Positions 13,802 to 19,593 of a stretch of DNA of 19,593 bases are shown piece after piece. A program made the translations under genes and the position numbers. How positions within the stretch are numbered: position 1 is the first letter of the stretch; every line of letters begins with the position of its first letter. Source of the DNA: Planctomycetota bacterium (GTDB lineage Bacteria > Planctomycetota > MHYJ01 > JACPRB01); contig JACQFK010000460.1 in the NCBI GenBank assembly GCA_016200125.1, positions 1-19,593 of the forward strand, read 5' to 3'. Below the pieces are notes generated by a model. The model worked only from the letters and a program-made list of their open reading frames with translations, searched no databases and was not told the DNA's origin.

Positions 13802-16051
13802 TTGGCCACAGAGGCACAGAGACACGGAGAAGAATCCCTTTCTTGGCCCCCCCGGGGGGTACGGGGGGGATGTCTCGCCGTATCGCTTCTTCTCTGCGCC
13901 TCTGCGCCTCTGTGGCCAGCCTCTTCCCTCTGCGCTCAGGAAGACCGCGAGGCGATCCGCAAGGTCTACGACGCGGTCCACAAGTCCTTCCTGGGCATCG
14001 ACGTCAGCCTCAAGAAGAAGACCCGGCTCGAGAAGGCCGAGCTGGAGGAGGAGGCCCAGGACGCCGAGGCCCAGCGGATCTTCCAGCTCTCCGAGAACGA
14101 GCAGCCCTTCGAGACCTGGGGCGTCGCCCTGGAGAAGGATCTCATCCTGATGGCCGACAAGACCCTCAAGGAGTCGGACATCGACAAGATCATGGTCACC
14201 GATTCCACCGGCGCGAAGTTCGAGGCGAAGCTTCACGCCGTCGGCCGCAACCACGACTTCGTCCTCCTCAAGCCCGTCCAGCCGCGCGAGCTCGTCCCGC
14301 TCGTCTTCTCCGACTGGGAGCAGCCCAAGGTCGGCGAGTCCTTCCACGTCACCCACGCCGACCTGGTCGACAACGCCTGGCACCTCAACGTCAGCCCCTA
14401 CATCCAGACGAACGCGCCGCTCCTCGAGACCAAGGGCTGGTTCTGCATCGACATGATGCGCGCCGGCTCCGTGGTCTCCGACAAGAAGGGCGCCACCGTG
14501 GGGATCGCCCTCGACGCCTATCTCTGGGTCCTGCCCGACGGCCGCAGCTCCTTCCTGGGCAAGCACATCCTCGCCGACGACCGCCTCACGGACCTGGACA
14601 AGCGCTACGAGCCGATGCGCAAGGACCTGCCCTCCGTGGTCAAGCGGCTCGAGATCGTCTTCCGCTCGGAGAAGACCCAGGAGCGCTACATGCCCGCCGA
14701 GGAGGGCCAGGGCGGCAAGGCCACGCTCTTCGGCGTCGCCCTCGACGACAAGGGGACGCTCTTCGTCCCGCAGGACCTGTCGCGGGACATGGTCCGCAAG
14801 ATCGAGGACATGAACGTCGTCGACGAGGGCAAGTCCTATCCCGCAACCTTCGTCGGGCTCTTCCGGGGCTTCGGCGGCATGATCGTGAAGGCAGAGGGGC
14901 TCCAGACCCGGGCGGGCATCGTCCGCGACGGGAAGGCGCCGCCGCTCGGGCAGGTCTTCTTCACCGCCACGGTCGAGGACCGCTTCGGCCGCAGCCGCAT
15001 CAAGCTCGACTACAACCGCCTCTACCGGACCGAGCGCGGCCTCGCCGGCGCGCCGCGGCTCCAGAGCCGCAAGCGCATCAAGACCGGGTCCTTCCTGCTC
15101 GACTTCGACGGCCGTGTCATCGGCTGCGCCGCGATGGACAAGAAGGAGGAGGACTTCGACGAGGTGGCCGCCGAGTCGTCGCGCGACCGCTACTTCTACC
15201 CCGGCCGCTTCCGCGCCGGCTTCGCGCCCGAGCATCTCCGCCGCCTCCTCTTCTTCTCGGAGATCGAGGCGATGCTGGCCAACCCCGCCGCGCACTTCGA
15301 CGCCCGCGCCGTCCCGATGTCGAAGAAGGACGAGAAGAAGCTCGTCTGGCTGGGCGTGGAATTCCAGGAGTTCTCCAAGCCCCTCGCCGAGGCCCTCGGC
15401 GTCCAGGAGCGCGACCTGACCAACGACGGCCGCCGCGGCCTCATCGTCACCGAGCTCTACGCCGGCTCCCCCGCCGCCAAGGCCGGGATCCAGGTCGACG
15501 ACATCCTCCTCTCCGTCCAGCCCGACGGCGAGAACGCGCGCGACCTCGTCGCCGAGGTGGACCGCTACAGCCTCAGCCGGAGCATGTACGGCGACCGCCG
15601 GGGCAACGCCGCCCCCTGGAAGCCCACGAAGAACTACCTCACCTCGGTCCTCACCGAGATCGGCGCCGCCAAGAGGGTGACCTTCGACGTCCTCCGCGGC
15701 AAGGAGAAGCGGAAGGTGCCGATGGCCCTCGAGTACGCCCCCCAGGACTACGAGACCGCAGAGCGCTACAAGGACGACGCCCTGGGCCTGACCGTGAAGG
15801 AGCTCACCTACGAGGTCCGCCATTTCCAGAAGATGGAGACCGGCCTCAGCGGCGTGACCGTCGCCAAGGTCGAGTCCGGGAGCAAGTCCGACATCGCCAA
15901 GCTGGCCCCCCTCTCCGTCATCGTCCGGGTCAACGACGTCTCGGTGAAGGACCTGGCCCACTTCCGCGAGCTGGCGGCCTCCGCCAAGGGCCTGACGCTG
16001 ACCACGGTCCTCTTCGGCCAGACGAAGCTCGTCGAACTCGCCCGGGAATAG
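13802..16051 (+). CDS. Exported double pseudo-HtrA protein with C-terminal PDZ domains
   Basis: The 749-residue product starts at TTG 13802, the only in-frame start before the mature part, six bases after GGAGG (13791-13795) in the end of the protease gene. Residues 24-45 (CLAVSLLLCASAPLWP, then SSLCAQ) form an export signal. Residues about 105-240 align by eye with the neighbouring protease. GVALEKDLILMADKTLKESD matches its His region, but His is replaced; NHDFVLLK keeps Asp152; IQTNA...RAGSVVSDKKGATVGI replaces GNSGG. A second copy follows at about 310-445 (GVALDDKGTLFVPQDLSRDM; KTGSFLLDFDGRVIG), also without His and Ser. Two PDZ regions cover about 516-640 (AGSPAAKAGIQVDDILLSV) and about 660-745. 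It is probably a non-catalytic scaffold or substrate-presenting partner of the protease; this function is an inference. The gene entered a repeat element that now encodes its N-terminus. Confidence 0.85.
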   Translation: MATEAQRHGEESLSWPPRGVRGGCLAVSLLLCASAPLWPASSLCAQEDREAIRKVYDAVHKSFLGIDVSLKKKTRLEKAELEEEAQDAEAQRIFQLSENEQPFETWGVALEKDLILMADKTLKESDIDKIMVTDSTGAKFEAKLHAVGRNHDFVLLKPVQPRELVPLVFSDWEQPKVGESFHVTHADLVDNAWHLNVSPYIQTNAPLLETKGWFCIDMMRAGSVVSDKKGATVGIALDAYLWVLPDGRSSFLGKHILADDRLTDLDKRYEPMRKDLPSVVKRLEIVFRSEKTQERYMPAEEGQGGKATLFGVALDDKGTLFVPQDLSRDMVRKIEDMNVVDEGKSYPATFVGLFRGFGGMIVKAEGLQTRAGIVRDGKAPPLGQVFFTATVEDRFGRSRIKLDYNRLYRTERGLAGAPRLQSRKRIKTGSFLLDFDGRVIGCAAMDKKEEDFDEVAAESSRDRYFYPGRFRAGFAPEHLRRLLFFSEIEAMLANPAAHFDARAVPMSKKDEKKLVWLGVEFQEFSKPLAEALGVQERDLTNDGRRGLIVTELYAGSPAAKAGIQVDDILLSVQPDGENARDLVAEVDRYSLSRSMYGDRRGNAAPWKPTKNYLTSVLTEIGAAKRVTFDVLRGKEKRKVPMALEYAPQDYETAERYKDDALGLTVKELTYEVRHFQKMETGLSGVTVAKVESGSKSDIAKLAPLSVIVRVNDVSVKDLAHFRELAASAKGLTLTTVLFGQTKLVELARE
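13803..13918. repeat. 116-bp palindromic CCACAGAG-type element
   Basis: The left arm at 13803-13834 (TGGCCACAGAGGCACAGAG...) and right arm at 13887-13918 (...GCGCCTCTGTGGCCA) are 32-base inverted repeats identical at 28 of 32 positions. The 52-base interior is dominated by C-run/G-run sequence (CCCCCCCGGGGGG around 13847-13858, then TACGGGGGGG). Sequences of the type CCACAGAGGCACAGAG recur as dispersed intergenic palindromes in planctomycetes and other environmental phyla, to my knowledge. The copy number in this genome cannot be judged from one window. It begins three bases after the protease TAA and lies wholly within the next reading frame. Confidence 0.88.
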
Positions 16052-16103
16052 GGCCCCGCTCCCGGAACTTCGGCCCCCGCCATTGCTTCAGGGCGATTTG
16101 GGG

Positions 16104-16109
16104 TATAAT
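16104..16109 (+). promoter_or_regulatory. -10 element upstream of the STAS gene
   Basis: A perfect TATAAT lies in the 78-base gap after the pseudo-protease gene, 20 bases before ATG 16130. No convincing -35 is found at 16-19 bases upstream, so an activator or another sigma factor may be needed. Confidence 0.4.
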
Positions 16110-16129
16110 TGACCTAGTCTGGGGGCTGA

Positions 16130-16891
16130 ATGTCCAAGAAGCTCAGGGATACCTACCACAAAATCGGCGAGCTGCTCGTCCGCCGCAACCTGGCGCCCGC
16201 GGCCGCCATCGACGAAGCCCTCGCGATCCAGCGCTCCCACATCGAGAACCACCGCACCCCGCCCCGCCTGGGCGAGATCCTCATCGAACGCAAAGTCCTC
16301 GACCGCAAGCTGATCAAGGAGATCCTCCAGGAGCAGCAGGTCGGCCGGGGCCAGAAGAAGATCCTCAAGATCGACCTGAAGGACGCCGACGGCGTGGCGG
16401 TCCTTGTGCTGGACGGCCGCCTCGACGAGACGAAGGAGGAGCCGGTCACCAAGGTCTTCGAGCGGCTGATGAACCGGGGCTTCGCCCGGATCGCGGTCGA
16501 CTGCTCCAGGCTGGTCTACCTGAACAGCCACGGGATCTCGAGCTTCGTCTCCTACATCGACGAGGCGCGCGCCCGGGGCGGCGACATGAAGTTCTTCGGG
16601 ATGAACGCCGAGTCCCGCTTCGTGATGGACCGGCTGGGCCTGAGCAACTTCGTCCAGAGCTTCAGCGGGGAGGACGAGGCGCTCAAGGCCTTCGAGCTGC
16701 CGATCGACGAATACATGTCCCGCGGCGCCCTGGCGGAGTACGTCTCGACGGAAGGCCGCAGCGACCGCTCCTACCACCTCTCGTACTGCACCACGGCCCA
16801 GAAGATCCACGAAGAGGACCGGGTCTACTTCGAGAGCAAGTGGCACGCCCGCAACTCGGGCAAGATGCCCTGCAAGCGCTGCAAGCCCTAG
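16130..16891 (+). CDS. STAS-domain protein with C-terminal Ada-like zinc motif
   Basis: The protein has 253 residues from ATG 16130, with GGGGG (16121-16125) as ribosome site. Residues about 7-75 form a helical region reminiscent of the N-terminal domain of type II secretion/pilus ATPases (KIGELLVRRNLAPAAAIDEA; RLGEILIERKVLD). A STAS domain follows (about 78-190: VAVLVLDGRLDETKEE, RIAVDCSRLVYLNSHGISSF, MDRLGLSNFVQSF). The phospho-acceptor loop reads LNSHGI where anti-sigma antagonists usually have DSSG; S133 remains. The C-terminus (about 214-253) has H216, C220, C248 and C251 in YHLSYC...RVYF...MPCKRCKP, the spacing of the Ada-type zinc module. It is cytoplasmic and probably switches a partner by phosphorylation, with the zinc module as a second contact. 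The stop shares a CTAG with the convergent tsaC gene. Confidence 0.82.
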   Translation: MSKKLRDTYHKIGELLVRRNLAPAAAIDEALAIQRSHIENHRTPPRLGEILIERKVLDRKLIKEILQEQQVGRGQKKILKIDLKDADGVAVLVLDGRLDETKEEPVTKVFERLMNRGFARIAVDCSRLVYLNSHGISSFVSYIDEARARGGDMKFFGMNAESRFVMDRLGLSNFVQSFSGEDEALKAFELPIDEYMSRGALAEYVSTEGRSDRSYHLSYCTTAQKIHEEDRVYFESKWHARNSGKMPCKRCKP

Positions 16892-17793
16892 CGCTTCCCC
16901 GCCGCCTTTCGCAGCCGATCCACCACCGCCAGCCCCAGACCGCTTTCGCTCGGAAGGGGCACGACGATCACGTCCGCCCCTGATTCGTCCGCGCGGCGGA
17001 GCGAGGAGTAGAGGCGCCTCGCCGCCACTTCCTTCCGGGTCAGCAGAGCGACCCGTCTGCCTTTGGCCCGGAGTTCCCTGGCCCGGACCTTTCCATCCCC
17101 GGTCGCCACGACAAGGACTTCGGCCGTCGGCGCATAGTGGGACCGGAGCTGGCCCGATACGCGTACCGGACCCGCTCGTCGCACGAGGATGCGCCGCCCC
17201 AACGCAGCTTCCAACCGCTCGCGGGTCAGGCCTCCCGGACGCAGGATGACCGGCTCGCCTGATGAAAAGTCGACGATGGTCGACTCCACCCCGACCCGAC
17301 AGCGACCTCCGTCCAAGATGAAGTCGACGTCCTCGCCCAAGTCCTTTCGAACATGCTTCGCCGATGTGGGGCTGACCCGCCCGAAGCGGTTGGCCGACGG
17401 CGCCGCTATGCCACCTTTGAACTTCCGAAGAAGGGCGAGCGCTACAGGGTGGTCCGGTACTCGAAGACCGACCGTATTCTGGCCCCCGGTGACGGTCTTG
17501 GAGACCGTGGCCGCCTTCTTGAGGATCAAGGTCAAAGGCCCTGGCCAGAACTTCTTCCCCAGTGTCATCGCCTCCTTGGGTACCGAGGCCGCCCAATGCC
17601 GAATCTGCCGGACTCCGGCGAGGTGGACGATCAGCGGATGGTTCTTCGGTCTGCCTTTGACCCGGAAGATCCGTCCGACGGCCTTCTCATTCCGGGCGTC
17701 AACACCCAAGCCATAGACGGTTTCCGTCGGAAACGCGACCAAGCCTCCCTTTCGAAGGATCTCGGAAGCCTTTCGGATTGAGGATACATCCAT
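16888..17793 (-). CDS. tsaC: L-threonylcarbamoyladenylate synthase (Sua5/TsaC family, long form)
   Basis: The enzyme makes threonylcarbamoyl-AMP from threonine, bicarbonate and ATP for the t6A modification of ANN-decoding tRNAs. The product has 301 residues from ATG 17793. The YrdC fold covers about 5-190, with FPTETVYGLG, VKGRPKNHPLIVHL, FWPGPLTLIL, GLRVPDHP, APSANRFGRVSPT and VESTIVDF. The C-terminal Sua5 domain (about 205-300) is present, making this the long form. The frame extends to a TTG at 17832, but that codon lies in the predicted -35, so it is rejected. No Shine-Dalgarno precedes ATG 17793; a promoter ends ten bases upstream, so the mRNA is nearly leaderless. Codon use is looser than in its neighbours, with GAT, GTA, TTG, TTT, GGT and AAT all common near the start. 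Confidence 0.94.
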   Translation of the reverse strand: MDVSSIRKASEILRKGGLVAFPTETVYGLGVDARNEKAVGRIFRVKGRPKNHPLIVHLAGVRQIRHWAASVPKEAMTLGKKFWPGPLTLILKKAATVSKTVTGGQNTVGLRVPDHPVALALLRKFKGGIAAPSANRFGRVSPTSAKHVRKDLGEDVDFILDGGRCRVGVESTIVDFSSGEPVILRPGGLTRERLEAALGRRILVRRAGPVRVSGQLRSHYAPTAEVLVVATGDGKVRARELRAKGRRVALLTRKEVAARRLYSSLRRADESGADVIVVPLPSESGLGLAVVDRLRKAAGKR

Positions 17794-17803
17794 GGAGGGT
17801 GAG

Positions 17804-17832
17804 ATTATAGGCAGGCGTCGCAGGGCAGACAA
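17804..17832 (-). promoter_or_regulatory. Promoter of tsaC (near-leaderless)
   Basis: On the minus strand: TTGTCT (17832-17827), exactly 17 bases, and a perfect TATAAT (17809-17804). Ten bases separate the -10 from ATG 17793, predicting a leader of only a few bases. Confidence 0.68.
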
Positions 17833-18104
17833 GGCTGTTAGATGAGAGGAGAGATCTTAATATCTATTCTTCTTCTTAAGCACCCTTTTTAGGTGTGACT
17901 AGTTTGTTAATGGGTTATGTAAACACTTAGTATCCAATATCTTAACACTCTAACAACGCTGGATCCGCTGGTGGATAAATGTGAGTTGGACGGTGGAGGT
18001 TGTGAGAAGACTGTGTATGGGTGAGCCCATCAACATTGGGTTTCCACAATGGATGAAGTAGATGACTTTTGAAGTTAGATCAAACTTTCACTTAACTTCC
18101 GGGA
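17833..18104. other. oriC: AT-rich intergenic region beside dnaA, candidate replication origin
   Basis: These 272 bases carry no gene and are about 40% G+C by my count, far below the flanking genes. The region lies directly downstream of dnaA. DnaA-box-like sequences are TTATCCACC on the minus strand (17978-17970, 8/9 to TTATCCACA), CCATACACA on the minus strand (18020-18012, 7/9) and GTTTCCACA on the plus strand (18040-18048, 7/9). The most A/T-rich part, a possible unwinding element, is 17851-17940, with several CTTAA motifs. Small dyads are ATGGG/CCCAT (18017-18030) and GAAGTTA/TAACTTC (18071-18099). No perfect DnaA box is present, and a diverged dnaA 3' region is an alternative. Confidence 0.4.
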
Positions 18105-19457
18105 CTACTTACCGGTGATTTCGCGGCTGAGGCGCTCGACATCGGCGCGGATCGACGCGTTCTTGGTGAGCAGCCGCTCGACCTTGCGGATCGAGTAGAG
18201 CATCGTGGTGTGATCCTTGCCGCCAAAGTGGCTGCCGAGCTCCTCCAGCGAGGTCCCGGTGAACTTGCGGCACAGGTAGATGCAGATCTGGCGGGCCTGC
18301 GAGGTGGACTTGGTCCAGCGGCGCGAATGGAGGTCGCTGACCTTCTTGTGGAAGTAGCGGGCGACGATCTGCTGGATCTCGCCGATCGAGAGCGAGGCCG
18401 GCGCGGGCGCGGGGGTCTCGCGCAGCACTTCCTGGGCGAGCTGGAGATCGACCGGGCGCTTCGAGAGCGCCGCGTAGCCCAGCACCTTCGTCAGCGCCCC
18501 CTCGAGCTCGCGGATGTTCGACTCGACGATCGAGGCGACGTAGCCCAGCACTTCCTGCGACACCTCCACGCGGCGCGCATCGGCCTTCCCGCGGAGGATG
18601 GCGAGGCGCGTCTCGTAGGCCGGGGACATGATGCGGGCCTCGAAGCCCGAGCGGAAGCGGGAGAGCAGCTGCTGGGTCAGCGAGCGGATGTCGCCGGCGG
18701 GCTGGTCGCTCGAGAGGATCATCTGGCGGCCGGCCATGTGGAGCGCGTTGAAGGTGTGGAAGAACTCCTCCTGGCTTCCCTCCTTGTCGGCCAGGAAGTG
18801 GATGTCGTCGACGACGAGCACGTCGGCGTTGCGGTAGCGCGACCGGAAGGCCTCGAGGGTCTTCTTCTGGATCGCGTAGATGTAGCCGTTGACGAAGTCC
18901 TCGCAGGAGAGGTAGAGGACCTTCGCGGCGGGCATGCGCTGCAGGATCGCTCGGCAGATCGCCTGGAGCAGGTGGGTCTTGCCCAGGCCGACGCCTCCGT
19001 GGATGAAGAGCGGATTGTAGAGCGTCGCGGGATTCTCGCTCACGGCGACCGCGGCGGCGAAGGCCATCCGGTTGGAGGGGCCCTCGATGAAGTTCTCGAA
19101 GGTGTAGGTCGGATTGTAGACGAAGTCGGGGATGGCGGGCGCCGGCTCTACGGCTGCGGGCGGCGCCGCGGGAGGAGCCGGCATCGGCGGCGGCGCGGAG
19201 ACCATGGAAGGATGGACCTGGAATACGAGGTCGGGCGTCCGGCCGAACAGGCTGGAGAAGGCGTCCTCGAGCGGCTTGCGGAGGAGCTTCTCGAGCCAGT
19301 CGCGGTAGAAGGGGTTCGCGGTGGGGACGCGATAGGAATTCTCGCCCGCCGGTTCGAGTTCGAGCGATCGGCACCAGGTGTCGTAGATCTTGGGCTCGAG
19401 GCGCGTCTCGAGGAAGGAGAGGATCTTTTCCTTGTCCTGTGCCGTGAGCGGGGTCAT
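18105..19457 (-). CDS. dnaA: Chromosomal replication initiator DnaA
   Basis: The 450-residue ATPase binds DnaA boxes and melts the origin. Domain I is at about 1-85, domain II is a short Pro/Ala-rich linker (about 88-110), and domain III is the AAA+ core. That core opens with YNPTYTFENFIEGPSNRMA and contains Walker A GGVGLGKT (154-161), Walker B VLVVDDI (213-219) and the LLSRFRSG arginine-finger region (264-271). Domain IV ends with the DNA-contact signature GGKDHTTMLYSIRKV (412-426), where Met replaces the commoner Val of DHTTV. Length and order are normal. ATG 19457 lies five bases after the upstream gene's TAA, with only a weak AAAG-type ribosome site, suggesting co-transcription. The AT-rich stretch past its 3' end is the candidate origin. 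Confidence 0.97.
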   Translation of the reverse strand: MTPLTAQDKEKILSFLETRLEPKIYDTWCRSLELEPAGENSYRVPTANPFYRDWLEKLLRKPLEDAFSSLFGRTPDLVFQVHPSMVSAPPPMPAPPAAPPAAVEPAPAIPDFVYNPTYTFENFIEGPSNRMAFAAAVAVSENPATLYNPLFIHGGVGLGKTHLLQAICRAILQRMPAAKVLYLSCEDFVNGYIYAIQKKTLEAFRSRYRNADVLVVDDIHFLADKEGSQEEFFHTFNALHMAGRQMILSSDQPAGDIRSLTQQLLSRFRSGFEARIMSPAYETRLAILRGKADARRVEVSQEVLGYVASIVESNIRELEGALTKVLGYAALSKRPVDLQLAQEVLRETPAPAPASLSIGEIQQIVARYFHKKVSDLHSRRWTKSTSQARQICIYLCRKFTGTSLEELGSHFGGKDHTTMLYSIRKVERLLTKNASIRADVERLSREITGK

Positions 19458-19462
19458 GTTCT

Positions 19463-19593
19463 TTATTTTCCGCGGAGCAGCGATTGGAAGAAGCCCTTCG
19501 ACATCACGGTGAGGATCACGAGCACGGCCACGAGGATGATCCGGTAGATGAACACCGAGAACCAGTGGGGGCCGTCGAGGGCCGCCCGGGGCC
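19463..19593 (-). CDS. C-terminal end of an unrecognised membrane protein (runs off the window)
   Basis: On the minus strand an open frame enters from the window edge and stops at TAA 19465-19463, giving the last 42 or so residues of a protein. It ends ALDGPHWFSVFIYR, then IILVAVLVILTVMSKGFFQS, LLRGK. There is one clear membrane helix with a positively charged tail, so the C-terminus is probably cytoplasmic. The start is outside the window and the family cannot be told. The gap to the dnaA start is five bases. Confidence 0.6.
   Translation of the reverse strand, partial: PRAALDGPHWFSVFIYRIILVAVLVILTVMSKGFFQSLLRGK

Noticed and set aside
13847..13868. C-run/G-run around CCCCCCCGGGGGG considered as a sequencing or assembly error
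   Set aside because: The frame stays open across it and joins a good ribosome site to a signal peptide and mature domain, so I kept it. A homopolymer length error would change the start interpretation and should be borne in mind.
13727..15961. 744-codon minus-strand frame opposite the pseudo-protease gene
   Set aside because: Antisense shadow in a G+C-rich gene, Leu/Val/Glu/Asp low complexity, no motif or ribosome site.
13843..16983. 1046-codon open frame overlapping the pseudo-protease and STAS genes
   Set aside because: It is the +1 shadow of G/C-ending codons: Arg/Pro/Gly-rich without folded-domain patterns, whereas the frame at 13802 shows clear protease-like and PDZ-like motifs.
17794..17832. 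N-terminal extension of tsaC starting at TTG 17832
   Set aside because: The TTG is the first half of the predicted -35 element and the extension contains the -10; the conserved family start is at ATG 17793.
18210..19547. 445-codon plus-strand frame opposite dnaA
   Set aside because: Antisense shadow of dnaA; its composition (repeated Glu, Gly, Val and Arg) reflects the complement of the dnaA codons and shows no domain.
1..19593. tRNA, rRNA, CRISPR arrays, insertion sequences, integrases or phage genes
   Set aside because: I looked for these and found no cloverleaf-like segment, regularly spaced repeat array, transposase motif or phage structural gene; the only repeat element is at 13803-13918.

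Overview
The window is high in G+C, with third codon positions almost always G or C in most genes. The gene content fits a Gram-negative, planctomycete-like (PVC-type) environmental bacterium. Supporting features are an ECF sigma factor paired with a large zinc-finger/FecR-like membrane protein, a Cys-type sulfatase lipoprotein, a DUF1080/laminin-G-like secreted protein, several lipoproteins with readable lipoboxes, small signal-anchored proteins without clear families, and a 116-bp palindromic CCACAGAGGCACAGAG-type element. The phylum is an inference; no rRNA or diagnostic marker was compared.

Layout, left to right. (1) 1-3007 (+): tail of an unrecognised gene ending at a strong intrinsic terminator, then an ECF sigma / anti-sigma pair with an ATGA overlap. 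(2) 3039-4935 (-): a two-gene unit of an anchored envelope protein and prfB, which keeps the programmed +1 frameshift at CTT-TGA. (3) 5052-7700 (+): two distantly similar single-pass proteins flanking a DUF1080-like secreted protein, then a helix-turn-helix/membrane hybrid protein and a strong terminator. (4) 7770-10652 (+): an OmpA-type lipoprotein behind a near-consensus promoter, an AMMECR1-domain protein with a perfect intrinsic-terminator structure inside its coding sequence, and a sulfatase. (5) 10649-12326 (-): a phosphate-uptake operon, a DUF47/PhoU-like regulator followed by a Pit permease. (6) 12454-16051 (+): an HtrA-like serine protease lipoprotein and, one base later, a 749-residue protein that looks like a doubled, catalytically dead HtrA with PDZ domains. 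(7) 16130-16891 (+): a STAS-domain protein with an Ada-like zinc motif. (8) 16888-17793 (-): threonylcarbamoyl-AMP synthase (Sua5/TsaC). (9) 17833-18104: a gene-free stretch of about 40% G+C next to dnaA, a candidate oriC. (10) 18105-19457 (-): dnaA, preceded by the end of an unrecognised membrane protein running off the window.

The most unusual observation is at 13803-13918. The palindromic repeat lies directly after the htrA stop codon and appears to have been taken into the next gene: it supplies part of the TTG start codon and encodes the hydrophobic core of the signal peptide. Other recurring themes are promoters that place the transcription start on or just before the start codon (leaderless or nearly so) for at least four genes, and two convergent gene pairs whose stop codons share a single CTAG. 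One intrinsic terminator seems to have been built inside a reading frame using otherwise avoided T-ending codons.
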